Source: Rikenellaceae bacterium
Lineage (GTDB): Bacteria > Bacteroidota > Bacteroidia > Bacteroidales > Rikenellaceae
Length of the DNA: 64,000 bases
Direction: 5' to 3'
Assembly (NCBI GenBank): GCA_021201795.1
Contig: JAJQEF010000013.1
Span: forward strand, 1-64,000
The notes below the pieces were generated by a model. The model was not told the DNA's origin. It searched no databases and saw only the letters and a list, made by a program, of their open reading frames with translations. Numbering within the stretch: position 1 is the first letter of the stretch; each line of letters opens with the position of its first letter. Shown here piece after piece: positions 54,941-63,454 of this stretch. The translations under genes were made by a program, and so were the position numbers.

Positions 54941-56265
54941 TACCTGCCGTTTATATACATTGCCAGCGAGTCGGTCCTGAAAATAGCAGGTTCGCTTTTG
55001 ATCGCTGCCAGTATTTCTGCCGGCTGGCTCTCACCTTCCAGGACGCCGAGAACAGCTTCTTTAACCATTGCAAAATGTGACTCATATTCAGATGCGATAG
55101 GTTCGGCAGGTTCGGTGTCTACTTTAAGCGGATCGATAGGTTTGCCGTTCTTCCATAATCTGAAATCGAGGTGAGGACCTGTCGCAAGTCCCGTAGAACC
55201 CACATATCCGATTAGTTCGCCCTGGCTGACCCTTTGCCCGACCTTAAGCCCGTTGGCGAATTTCTGTAAGTGTAAGTAGCCGGACTCAAGTCCCTGCGAA
55301 TGTTTGATCTTTACAGTATTACCTCCTTGAGAAGTATAGGTTCTCGAAGTTACGGTTCCGTCTGCTACTGCATACACAGGGGTTCCTGCGGGTGCAGCGT
55401 AATCCACACCATAGTGAGGTCTGCGGATCTTCAGAACGGGATGAAGTCTGGAGTGTGAGAATGTAGACGATATGCGCGAATAACTAAGCGGAGCCTTAAG
55501 CAGATTCTGGCGAAGGCTGTTGCCGTTCTCATCCCAGAATTTGATTTTTCCGTCCAGTTCGAAAGGTATCGCATAATATTTTTTGCCGTTGTTCACGAAC
55601 CATGCTCCGAGGATGCTGCCGATTCCGACCTTAATTGAATCCACATAATTTTCCTCGAATACTATCTTAAATTTATCTCCCTTCTGGAGGCCGAAAAAAT
55701 CGATGCTCCATGCATATATTTCCGAAAGTTCCATAGCCAGAGCAGGGGATATATCATTGTCCACCATGGCGTTCCATAAAGAGCTGCTTATTTCTGCTTC
55801 CGCCACTCTCGTCTCGGATATAATATCTTTGCTGTCGTTTCTAACCGTGATAGAATCTCCGAATGAGAATACCACGTATTCGATTTTGTTTTTTTCATAC
55901 ACGAAATGGCTCAGCCGTGCGGTAGTATCCTGTGTCAGAAATGCTTTATAGCCATTGCCTCCGCGGATGGATTTTACGTTGAACACATTCTCCGAGGCCT
56001 TGACTGCGGAATCGATTTCCACTGCGGATAGTCCATACCTGTCTAAGATTACCGACAGGCTCTCTCCGGATTTTACTATGTCTTCCTGAATGCTGTAACT
56101 GTCGGCACAAATGCCGTAGAGAAGATTTTCAGGAATATCCTCGGAAAAAATTTCTGTGAGGTCGGGGTATTCTTCCGTATAATTTGATTTGCGGATTATT
56201 ACAACTGTGAGCAGAATGAGGCACACTGCCGCAAGCGCTCCGGAGACGATTTTTCTCTTGTTCAT
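54940..56265 (-). CDS. M23-family peptidoglycan metallopeptidase, membrane-anchored
   Basis: 441 residues from the ATG at 56265 (an earlier in-frame ATG at 56289 overlaps the promoter). One N-terminal membrane helix (about 7-24), a LysM/opacity-like middle region starting SIQEDIVKSGESLSVILDRYG, and a C-terminal LytM domain with HYGVDYAAPAGTPVYAVADG (zinc His/Asp) and GLATGPHLDFRLW (HxH-type His). All key residues are present, so it is probably an active DD-endopeptidase of murein growth or division. First gene of the overlapping operon down to ispD. Confidence 0.88.
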   Translation of the reverse strand: MNKRKIVSGALAAVCLILLTVVIIRKSNYTEEYPDLTEIFSEDIPENLLYGICADSYSIQEDIVKSGESLSVILDRYGLSAVEIDSAVKASENVFNVKSIRGGNGYKAFLTQDTTARLSHFVYEKNKIEYVVFSFGDSITVRNDSKDIISETRVAEAEISSSLWNAMVDNDISPALAMELSEIYAWSIDFFGLQKGDKFKIVFEENYVDSIKVGIGSILGAWFVNNGKKYYAIPFELDGKIKFWDENGNSLRQNLLKAPLSYSRISSTFSHSRLHPVLKIRRPHYGVDYAAPAGTPVYAVADGTVTSRTYTSQGGNTVKIKHSQGLESGYLHLQKFANGLKVGQRVSQGELIGYVGSTGLATGPHLDFRLWKNGKPIDPLKVDTEPAEPIASEYESHFAMVKEAVLGVLEGESQPAEILAAIKSEPAIFRTDSLAMYINGR

Positions 56266-56286
56266 ATCGGACAAAAAGTTTGTATG

Positions 56287-56294
56287 CAAATATA
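56287..56294 (-). promoter_or_regulatory. Promoter -7 element of the M23-ispD operon
   Basis: CAAATATA on the + strand is TATATTTG on the - strand, 21 nt before the ATG at 56265. Confidence 0.5.
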
Positions 56295-56355
56295 AGTTAT
56301 TTTTGAAGTAATATTTCTATCTTCGTTACGTTTTCTAAAAAAACAAAACGTATTT

Positions 56356-57909
56356 ATGAGTAGTGTTAGTATATTGTGGGTAGACGACGAGATTGAATTG
56401 TTAAAACCTCATATTTTATTTCTTCAGAACAAAGGCTACGATGTCGAGACCTGCAATAACGGTTACGACGCTCTGGAAATTATACAGACAAAACCTTTCG
56501 ACCTAATAATCCTGGATGAAATGATGCCGGGTATGACCGGCTTGGAGACGCTTCCTAAAATAAAAGAGATAAGACCTATGACCCCTGTCATTATGGTCAC
56601 CAAGAGCGAAGAAGAAAATATAATGGATAAGGCCGTAGGGTCAAACATTGCCGATTATATTATCAAGCCCGTGAACCCGAGCCAGGTATTGCTTTCGATC
56701 AAAAAGAACGTCCACCAGCATCAGCTTGTTACCGAGAAGACCACTGCGGATTACAGGTCCGAATTCGGCAATATAAGCTCGTCTTTCTCGAGTGCGGATA
56801 ATTTCCAGGACTGGGTCAATATATATAAGAAACTGGTGAATTGGGATATCCAGCTTATCGAATCGGAGGATCGCGGGATCCGGGAGATATTCTCTTATCA
56901 GATAGACGAGGCTAACAACGAGTTCGCCAAATTTATTAAACGGGAATATGCGAATTGGTTCAATGATAAAAATAACGAAAGGCCGGTACTATCGCATAAT
57001 CTGATGCGTACCAAGATATTCCCGATAGCGGACAAAAATGAGAAGACTACGATGCTTCTTATCGATAATTTTCGTTATGACCAGTGGAAAATGGTCGCAC
57101 CGGGATTGAACAATTATTTTCAGGTGGAGAATGAAGATTTTTATTGCAGTATTCTTCCGACTGCCACCCAATATGCCCGGAATGCAATCTTTGCAGGACT
57201 TACTCCGTTGGCGATAGATAAAATAATGCCCGACCTGTGGCTTAACTACAGCGAGGATGGCGGAAAAAATAAATACGAAGAAGATTTTCTTCGCCGGCAG
57301 CTTCAGACTTACGGCAAGAATTACAAATGGGTATTTGAAAAACTGGTAAGGCCCGAGGCAAGTAAAAGACTTATCGATAATATAAGTAAGATTTATAACG
57401 CTGATTTTTCCGTAATAGTTTACAATTTCCTTGATATTCTGTCACATGCGAGAACCGAAACCGATATTATAAGGGAGCTGGCCGAAGATGAGGCCGCGTT
57501 CCGTTCGCTTACACGATCATGGTTCGAACATTCGGATCTTTTCGAGATTCTCAAGATGCTGGCAGAAAGAAAGCATAAGGTCATAATAACGTCGGATCAC
57601 GGAACCATAAGGGTGGAGAACCCTGTCCGTATACAGGGTGACCGGGAAACTTCCACTAATATCAGGTATAAGACGGGACGTAATCTCAAATACAACAGTA
57701 AGGAAGTATACGAGGTAACCAAGCCGGAGTCGATACATTTGCCGAAATCGAATTTAAGTTCTACTTATGTATTCGCTTATAACCGGGACTTCTTGGCCTA
57801 TCCGAATAATTACAACTATTACGTAAGGTATTACAAGAGTACCTTCCAGCACGGAGGAATTTCGTTGGAAGAAATGCTGGTGCCGTTTATCGTGTTGAAC
57901 CCTAAATAA
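56356..57909 (+). CDS. porX: PorX, response regulator of type IX secretion with PglZ domain
   Basis: 517 residues. Receiver domain at 1-125: acidic pair D10/D11, phospho-acceptor D54 in LIILDEMMPG, and Lys in YIIKPVNPSQ. A helical linker and a PglZ/alkaline-phosphatase-superfamily domain follow from about 235 (LLIDNFRYDQWKM, FLDILSHAR, ITSDHGTIR), the metal-binding residues being retained. PorX acts with the PorY kinase and SigP to control T9SS genes in Porphyromonas; its effector domain hydrolyses oligonucleotides. Monocistronic. No T9SS C-terminal sorting domain was recognised on proteins in this window. Confidence 0.93.
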   Translation: MSSVSILWVDDEIELLKPHILFLQNKGYDVETCNNGYDALEIIQTKPFDLIILDEMMPGMTGLETLPKIKEIRPMTPVIMVTKSEEENIMDKAVGSNIADYIIKPVNPSQVLLSIKKNVHQHQLVTEKTTADYRSEFGNISSSFSSADNFQDWVNIYKKLVNWDIQLIESEDRGIREIFSYQIDEANNEFAKFIKREYANWFNDKNNERPVLSHNLMRTKIFPIADKNEKTTMLLIDNFRYDQWKMVAPGLNNYFQVENEDFYCSILPTATQYARNAIFAGLTPLAIDKIMPDLWLNYSEDGGKNKYEEDFLRRQLQTYGKNYKWVFEKLVRPEASKRLIDNISKIYNADFSVIVYNFLDILSHARTETDIIRELAEDEAAFRSLTRSWFEHSDLFEILKMLAERKHKVIITSDHGTIRVENPVRIQGDRETSTNIRYKTGRNLKYNSKEVYEVTKPESIHLPKSNLSSTYVFAYNRDFLAYPNNYNYYVRYYKSTFQHGGISLEEMLVPFIVLNPK

Positions 57910-57942
57910 AACAGGTTTTTTTCCGCAAACGTTTTATTTGAC

Positions 57943-57950
57943 TATCTTTG
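57943..57950 (+). promoter_or_regulatory. Promoter -7 element of obg-tgt-lptF
   Basis: TATCTTTG, 19 nt before the obg ATG. Confidence 0.55.
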
Positions 57951-57969
57951 CAGTCTTTAAGTAGATAAT

Positions 57970-58962
57970 ATGGCATCATCCAATTTTGTTGATTATGTGA
58001 AGATATTCTGCCGTTCAGGAAGCGGCGGCGGCGGCTCGCGTCATTTCCGGAGGGAAAAATTCGTGGAATTCGGAGGTCCTGACGGTGGAGACGGAGGCGA
58101 AGGCGGAAGCGTGATCCTTAAAGGCAACTCTCAGTATTGGACGCTGATACACCTTAAATATAAACGCCATATATTTGCTGAAAACGGAGAACATGGTCAC
58201 GGAGCGAGGTGCCATGGTAAAAACGGGAAGGATTCAATTATCGAGGTTCCTCTCGGAACAGTGGCACGCGATGCAGAGACCGGTGAGATCGTCGGTGAAG
58301 TTACCGAAGATAAACAGGAGGTCGTTATTCTTAAAGGCGGCCGCGGAGGTTTGGGCAACTGGCATTTCAGGACAGCTACCAATCAGGCCCCCAGATATGC
58401 ACAGGAAGGAGAGGAGTGTAAAGAAGGTTTATATATACTGGAGCTTAAGGTTCTTGCGGACGTGGGGCTCGTAGGGTTCCCGAACGCGGGGAAGTCCACT
58501 CTTTTATCCGTTGTATCCGCCGCCAAGCCTAAAATTGCTAATTATGCGTTTACCACGCTGGAACCTAATCTGGGCATAGTCTCTTACCGGGATCACAGAT
58601 CGTTCGTGATGGCTGATATTCCAGGAATAATCGAAGATGCACATGAAGGAAGAGGCTTGGGAACCAGATTCTTAAGGCATATCGAAAGAAATTCGATACT
58701 ACTGTTTATGATCCCTGCGGATTCCAAAGATATTTATACTGAATATGAAGTTCTCCTTAATGAACTTAAACAATATAATCCGGAACTTCTCGACAAAGAA
58801 CGCCTGCTTGCAATAACCAAATGCGACATGCTCGACGAAGAGTTGGCGGAAGAAATAAAGAACAGTAAACTGCCGGATATTCCGTATGTAATGATATCGT
58901 CCGTGACCGGTGCCGGAATCGACAGGCTCAAAGATATGGTATGGGATGCTCTTCATAGATAA
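57970..58962 (+). CDS. obg: GTPase Obg/CgtA
   Basis: 330 residues. Glycine-rich Obg fold first (about 1-158, with [20 protein letters not shown] and [12 protein letters not shown]), then a GTPase domain with [12 protein letters not shown], switch [18 protein letters not shown] and ITKCD. It supports 50S assembly and the ppGpp response. The OCT domain of some homologues is absent. First gene of obg-tgt-lptF. Confidence 0.95.
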   Translation: MASSNFVDYVKIFCRSGSGGGGSRHFRREKFVEFGGPDGGDGGEGGSVILKGNSQYWTLIHLKYKRHIFAENGEHGHGARCHGKNGKDSIIEVPLGTVARDAETGEIVGEVTEDKQEVVILKGGRGGLGNWHFRTATNQAPRYAQEGEECKEGLYILELKVLADVGLVGFPNAGKSTLLSVVSAAKPKIANYAFTTLEPNLGIVSYRDHRSFVMADIPGIIEDAHEGRGLGTRFLRHIERNSILLFMIPADSKDIYTEYEVLLNELKQYNPELLDKERLLAITKCDMLDEELAEEIKNSKLPDIPYVMISSVTGAGIDRLKDMVWDALHR

Positions 58963-58967
58963 CACCG

Positions 58968-60098
58968 ATGGATTTCACGCTTCAACATAGAGACAAAGAA
59001 ACCAAAGCGCGTGCGGGAGAGATAATTACTGCGCACGGCAGAATAGAGACACCCATATTTATGCCGGTAGGAACTGTCGGTAGTGTGAAAGGGGTATTTC
59101 ACCGTGATTTATCCGAAGAAGTAAAAGCGGAAATAATACTCGGAAATACTTATCATTTATATCTGCGTCCAGGTACTGAAATCCTCGAGAAGGCCGGAGG
59201 TCTTCACAGATTTTCTGCATGGGACAAACCCATACTCACGGACAGCGGTGGATTTCAGGTATTTTCGCTCGCGGAGAATCGTAAAATTTCGGAGAAGGGA
59301 TGCGAGTTCAGATCGCACATAGACGGATCCAAACATCTATTTACTCCGGAATCCGTTGTCGATATTCAGCGTTCCATAGGAGCAGATTTTATGATGGCAT
59401 TCGACGAATGCCCTCCGGGAACAGCGGAGTACGGTTATGCGTCGAAATCGCTCGATCTTACCAACAGGTGGCTGGAAAGATGTTTTAACCGTTACGAACA
59501 GACATCCGGAAAATACGGATACGAGCAAACGCTTGTTCCTATTGTTCAGGGATGCACCTATCCTGAGCTGAGAATTAAGTCAGCGGAATACGTGAAACGA
59601 TTCAATGCCGGTGCTTATGCAATTGGAGGTCTTGCCGTAGGCGAGCCTGCTCCGGAGATGTACGAGATGATCGAAGCGGTAAACGAAATCCTGCCTGAAG
59701 ACAGGCCGCGTTACCTTATGGGCGTGGGCACTCCTGTGAATATTCTTGAAGCTATATCCAGGGGTATCGATATGTTCGATTGTGTGATGCCCACCCGAAA
59801 CGGACGAAACGGCATGTTGTTCACCATTGAGGGGATAATAAATATTCGCAATAACAAGTGGAAAGACGATTTTTCCCCGATAGATACTAACGGAACATGT
59901 TTTGCCGACCATATATATACGAAGGCGTATCTGCGCCATCTGACGATAGCCGGTGAGATGCTGGCAGCCCAGATAGCCAGTATGCATAATCTGGCCTTCT
60001 ATCTGTGGCTGGTAAAACAGAGTCGCGAGCATATAATTGCTGGCGATTTCTCTCAGTGGAAGGAAACGATGGTACCAAAACTGTCACAAAGACTGTAA
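58968..60098 (+). CDS. tgt: Queuine tRNA-ribosyltransferase, altered zinc site
   Basis: 376 residues. Active site: TDSGGFQVFS with Asp92 and the nucleophile Asp271 in MFDCVMPTRNGRNG; base-recognition DECPPG at 146-151. In the zinc region, where the family has CxCxxC, this protein has Gly309, Cys311 and Asp314, with His340 kept. It swaps guanine-34 for preQ1 in GUN tRNAs. It follows obg by 5 nt and leads directly into the permease gene (1-nt gap). Confidence 0.92.
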   Translation: MDFTLQHRDKETKARAGEIITAHGRIETPIFMPVGTVGSVKGVFHRDLSEEVKAEIILGNTYHLYLRPGTEILEKAGGLHRFSAWDKPILTDSGGFQVFSLAENRKISEKGCEFRSHIDGSKHLFTPESVVDIQRSIGADFMMAFDECPPGTAEYGYASKSLDLTNRWLERCFNRYEQTSGKYGYEQTLVPIVQGCTYPELRIKSAEYVKRFNAGAYAIGGLAVGEPAPEMYEMIEAVNEILPEDRPRYLMGVGTPVNILEAISRGIDMFDCVMPTRNGRNGMLFTIEGIINIRNNKWKDDFSPIDTNGTCFADHIYTKAYLRHLTIAGEMLAAQIASMHNLAFYLWLVKQSREHIIAGDFSQWKETMVPKLSQRL

Positions 60099-60099
60099 G

Positions 60100-61194
60100 A
60101 TGGATAATTACAAAGTACAAATACTAGACCGCTACATTATAAGAAAATTCCTCGGAACGTACGTGTTTACCATTGGATTGATAATAGTCGTAATGGTAAT
60201 ATTTGATTTCGCTGAGAAACTCGATGACTTTACGGAACTTAAGGCCCCAATGTCTCAGATAGCTTTCAAGTATTACCTTAATTTTATTCCTTTCTTTATA
60301 AATCAGTTCAGCGGACTAATAACCTTTATTGCCGTAATTTTCTTTACTTCCAAAATGGCGTATAATACGGAAGTTATCGCGATTTTGTCGAGCGGTGTCA
60401 GTTTTAAGAGGTTCCTTTATCCTTATTTTTTATCTTCATTGGTTATCACGATAGTAAGTCTCGTATTGAATCTTTTCGTCATACCGGTCTCTAACCAACA
60501 CAGAATAGAGTTTGAGTCCCAATATCTAAAAAAGAGCAGTCGTAGTACGTTTGAAAAGCATATTTACAGACAGGTTACACCAGGTACGTTCGCATACGTA
60601 AGGGAGTACAGGGGACAGACGCAGAGGGCTTCGTTCCTTGCTTTGGAAACCTACGATAACGGTGCGATAGTATCTTCTTTGGAGGCGGCAAATCCGAGAT
60701 TTAACGAAGAAACTCAGAGATGGACAGCTCCCGAATACGTCCAACGCTATTTCGACGAGGAAACCGAATATTTCGAGAGGAAAAAGAATCTGGATACGAT
60801 GATAAACCTCACTTCAGAGGAACTCGGCAAGGTGCAGAACCTTATACAAACGATGAATTATAAGGATTTGAATAACTTTATAAAGCAGCAGAAATTAAAG
60901 GGCTCGGATATGGTTGAGGTTTTCGAAGTGGAAAAATACAGCCGTGTGGCATATCCCGCCGCGACCTTCGTATTATCTCTCATAGGCGTCTCACTTTCAT
61001 CCAGAAAGGTCAGGGGAGGTACCGGTCTTCATATAGGTATAGGATTTACGCTTTGTGCTGTTTATATCCTGATGATGAAATTCGCAGAGGAATTTGCCAA
61101 GGGGGGAGTACTGCCGCCTTTGTTGTCAGTATGGCTTCCCAATATAATATTTGCAGTCATCGCGATTTATCTTTACAAAAAAGCACCGAAATAA
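60100..61194 (+). CDS. LptF/LptG-family permease (YjgP/YjgQ)
   Basis: 364 residues from the ATG at 60100, 1 nt after the tgt stop; the frame extends upstream into tgt. Layout of LptF/G: N-terminal ILDRYIIRKFLGTYVFT, three helices (about 18-120), a periplasmic beta-jellyroll (about 125-265, with YVREYRGQT) and three C-terminal helices starting near 290. With LptB and LptC these permeases extract LPS from the inner membrane to the bridge ending at LptD (5415-8345). F versus G cannot be assigned. Confidence 0.9.
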   Translation: MDNYKVQILDRYIIRKFLGTYVFTIGLIIVVMVIFDFAEKLDDFTELKAPMSQIAFKYYLNFIPFFINQFSGLITFIAVIFFTSKMAYNTEVIAILSSGVSFKRFLYPYFLSSLVITIVSLVLNLFVIPVSNQHRIEFESQYLKKSSRSTFEKHIYRQVTPGTFAYVREYRGQTQRASFLALETYDNGAIVSSLEAANPRFNEETQRWTAPEYVQRYFDEETEYFERKKNLDTMINLTSEELGKVQNLIQTMNYKDLNNFIKQQKLKGSDMVEVFEVEKYSRVAYPAATFVLSLIGVSLSSRKVRGGTGLHIGIGFTLCAVYILMMKFAEEFAKGGVLPPLLSVWLPNIIFAVIAIYLYKKAPK

Positions 61195-61220
61195 CGGTAC
61201 GGTTTATAATGATTAATTTT

Positions 61221-61228
61221 TATATTTG
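61221..61228 (+). promoter_or_regulatory. Promoter -7 element of the transketolase gene
   Basis: TATATTTG, 48 nt before the ATG. Confidence 0.5.
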
Positions 61229-61276
61229 TAGATACGAATTTTAGATACTAACCACAAATTAATAACATCAAGAATT

Positions 61277-63280
61277 ATGGCTAACATCACAGAAAAAGCT
61301 GCGGATAATATAAGGATTTTGGCGGCGGCTATGGTTGAAAAGGCTAAATCCGGTCATCCCGGAGGAGCCATGGGAGGAGCGGATTTTATAAACGTCCTGT
61401 ATTCCGAATATCTGAATTATAATCCGGACGATATGAAGTACCCGCACAGGGATCGTTTTTTCCTCGATCCGGGGCACATGTCTCCTATGCTTTATTCTGT
61501 GCTTTGTCTTTCCGGATATTACAGCCTCGACGATCTTAAACAGTTCCGCCAGTGGGGAAGCGTTACTCCGGGACATCCTGAAGTAGATGTTCTCCGTGGT
61601 GTTGAAAATACGTCCGGTCCGTTGGGCCAAGGACACGTAATGGCATTGGGAGAGGCTATAGCAGAAAGATTCCTCGTTGCGAGATTCGGTGAATGGATGG
61701 CGCACAAAACATATGCGTTTATTTCTGACGGAGGTATACAGGAAGAGATATCCCAGGGTGCGGGCCGTATTGCGGGCCATCTCGGATTAAGCAACTTTAT
61801 AATGTTCTATGACTCGAACAATATACAGCTTTCGACCAAAGTATGTGAAGTTACATCGGAAAATGTGGCTCAGAAATACGAAGCGTGGGGATGGAACGTA
61901 ATAAAAATAAACGGTAACAGTGCCGATGAGATTCGCGGTGCGTTAAATAATGCCCTTGCTGAAAAAGACAGGCCTACGATCATAATCGGAAACACGATAA
62001 TGGGTAAAGGTGCCGTAGGCAAAGAAGGCGAAAGTTTCGAAGGTAAGACATGTACTCACGGACAGCCTCTCGGTGAAGCAGGAGCGTGTTTTAATAGTAC
62101 GATCGAAAATCTCGGTGGAAACCCGGAAGAACCGTTCCGGATATTTCCGGAAGTTGCGGACCTCTATGCAAAGCGTAAAGATGAATTAAGAAAACAGTTC
62201 GCAGAAAGAAAGGCACAGGAAGATGCATGGAGGGCTGCTAATCCTCAACTGGCGGAAAAACTCGATATGTTCCTGTCTGGAAAACTTCCTGATCTGGATT
62301 ATTCTCAGATCAAGCAAAGCGATAATGCCGCTACACGTGCCGCATCGGCAACGGTATTGGGTTTCTTCGCGGAAAAGGTGGAAAATATGATTGTTTCATC
62401 CGCTGATCTTTCCAATTCTGATAAAACGGACGGATTCCTCAAAAAAACGAAAGCCTTTGAAAAAGGCGACTTTAGCGGAGCCTTTCTTCAGGCAGGAGTT
62501 TGTGAACTTACAATGGCTTGTATTATGAACGGTATGGCGCTTCACGGAGGTATTATTCCTGTGTGCGGTACATTCTTCGTATTCTCGGATTATATGAAAC
62601 CTGCACTGCGTCTTGCCGCGCTCCAGCGTTTAAATGTTAAATATGTCTGGACTCACGATTCTTTCAGGGTGGGAGAGGACGGACCTACGCATCAGCCTAT
62701 CGAACATGAAGCCCAGCTAAGGTTGATGGAACAGCTCCGCAATCACCATGGCGAGAGATCCACTCTTGTTCTCAGACCGGCTGATGCCAACGAAACTACT
62801 GTGGCATGGAAGATGGCATTGGAGTCTGAAAAACCAGCCGCATTGATTCTTTCACGACAGAATATCAATAAACTTCCGGTCGATTGCTATTGTGGTGTCG
62901 AGAAGGGCGGTTATATCGTAACGGATAGTGACGGGACGCCCGATATTATTCTTGTTGCGAGCGGTTCTGAGGTATCGACCCTTATAGAAGGCGCTGAACT
63001 CCTGAAAGCGGACGGAGTTAAAGTCAGAGTTGTTTCAGTGGTTTCGGAAGGACTATTCCGCGAACAGCCGAAAGAATATCAGCAACAGGTGCTTCCTTGC
63101 GGTGTTAAAAAATTCGGTTTGACGTCAGGTCTTCCGGTGACACTTGCAGGACTTGTGGGTTGTGACGGAGAGATTTTCGGCCTCGATCATTTCGGATATT
63201 CAGCTCCGGCAAAAATCCTCGATGAGAAGTTTGGATTTAACGGTAAGAACGTATACGAACAGGTTAAAAAGATATTATAA
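61277..63280 (+). CDS. tkt: Transketolase
   Basis: 667 residues, full length. N-terminal thiamine diphosphate region KSGHPGGAMGGADF, GHMSPMLYSVL, and SDGGIQEEISQGAGRIAGHLGL with the metal motif ending FMFYDSNNIQ; Pyr domain with THDSFRVGEDGPTHQPIEH (transketolase motif); C-terminal domain VASGSEVSTLIEG. It moves two-carbon ketol units in the non-oxidative pentose phosphate route. Monocistronic with its own terminator. Confidence 0.96.
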   Translation: MANITEKAADNIRILAAAMVEKAKSGHPGGAMGGADFINVLYSEYLNYNPDDMKYPHRDRFFLDPGHMSPMLYSVLCLSGYYSLDDLKQFRQWGSVTPGHPEVDVLRGVENTSGPLGQGHVMALGEAIAERFLVARFGEWMAHKTYAFISDGGIQEEISQGAGRIAGHLGLSNFIMFYDSNNIQLSTKVCEVTSENVAQKYEAWGWNVIKINGNSADEIRGALNNALAEKDRPTIIIGNTIMGKGAVGKEGESFEGKTCTHGQPLGEAGACFNSTIENLGGNPEEPFRIFPEVADLYAKRKDELRKQFAERKAQEDAWRAANPQLAEKLDMFLSGKLPDLDYSQIKQSDNAATRAASATVLGFFAEKVENMIVSSADLSNSDKTDGFLKKTKAFEKGDFSGAFLQAGVCELTMACIMNGMALHGGIIPVCGTFFVFSDYMKPALRLAALQRLNVKYVWTHDSFRVGEDGPTHQPIEHEAQLRLMEQLRNHHGERSTLVLRPADANETTVAWKMALESEKPAALILSRQNINKLPVDCYCGVEKGGYIVTDSDGTPDIILVASGSEVSTLIEGAELLKADGVKVRVVSVVSEGLFREQPKEYQQQVLPCGVKKFGLTSGLPVTLAGLVGCDGEIFGLDHFGYSAPAKILDEKFGFNGKNVYEQVKKIL

Positions 63281-63298
63281 TGCCGATATAGATTAAAA

Positions 63299-63335
63299 GT
63301 TCGCCTGTTATTGGTATAACAGACGAACCTTTTTT
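63299..63335 (+). terminator. Terminator of tkt
   Basis: GTTCG-c-CTGTTAT and ATAACAG-a-CGAAC around TGGT, one mismatch in 13 positions, followed by T6. Confidence 0.85.
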
Positions 63336-63421
63336 AATATAATTATCTATATTTGCAATAGTTTTTCAGGAATTAGCGTAATAAAAAATTTTTTATTTCG
63401 CAATTTTTTCCAATAATTTTT

Positions 63422-63429
63422 TATATTTG
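63422..63429 (+). promoter_or_regulatory. Candidate -7 element of the WecA-like gene
   Basis: TATATTTG, 25 nt before the first ATG. A second TATATTTG at 63348-63355 is an alternative with a leader of about 95 nt. Confidence 0.4.
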
Positions 63430-63454
63430 GAATGTACGCCATAATCCTCTTGCT

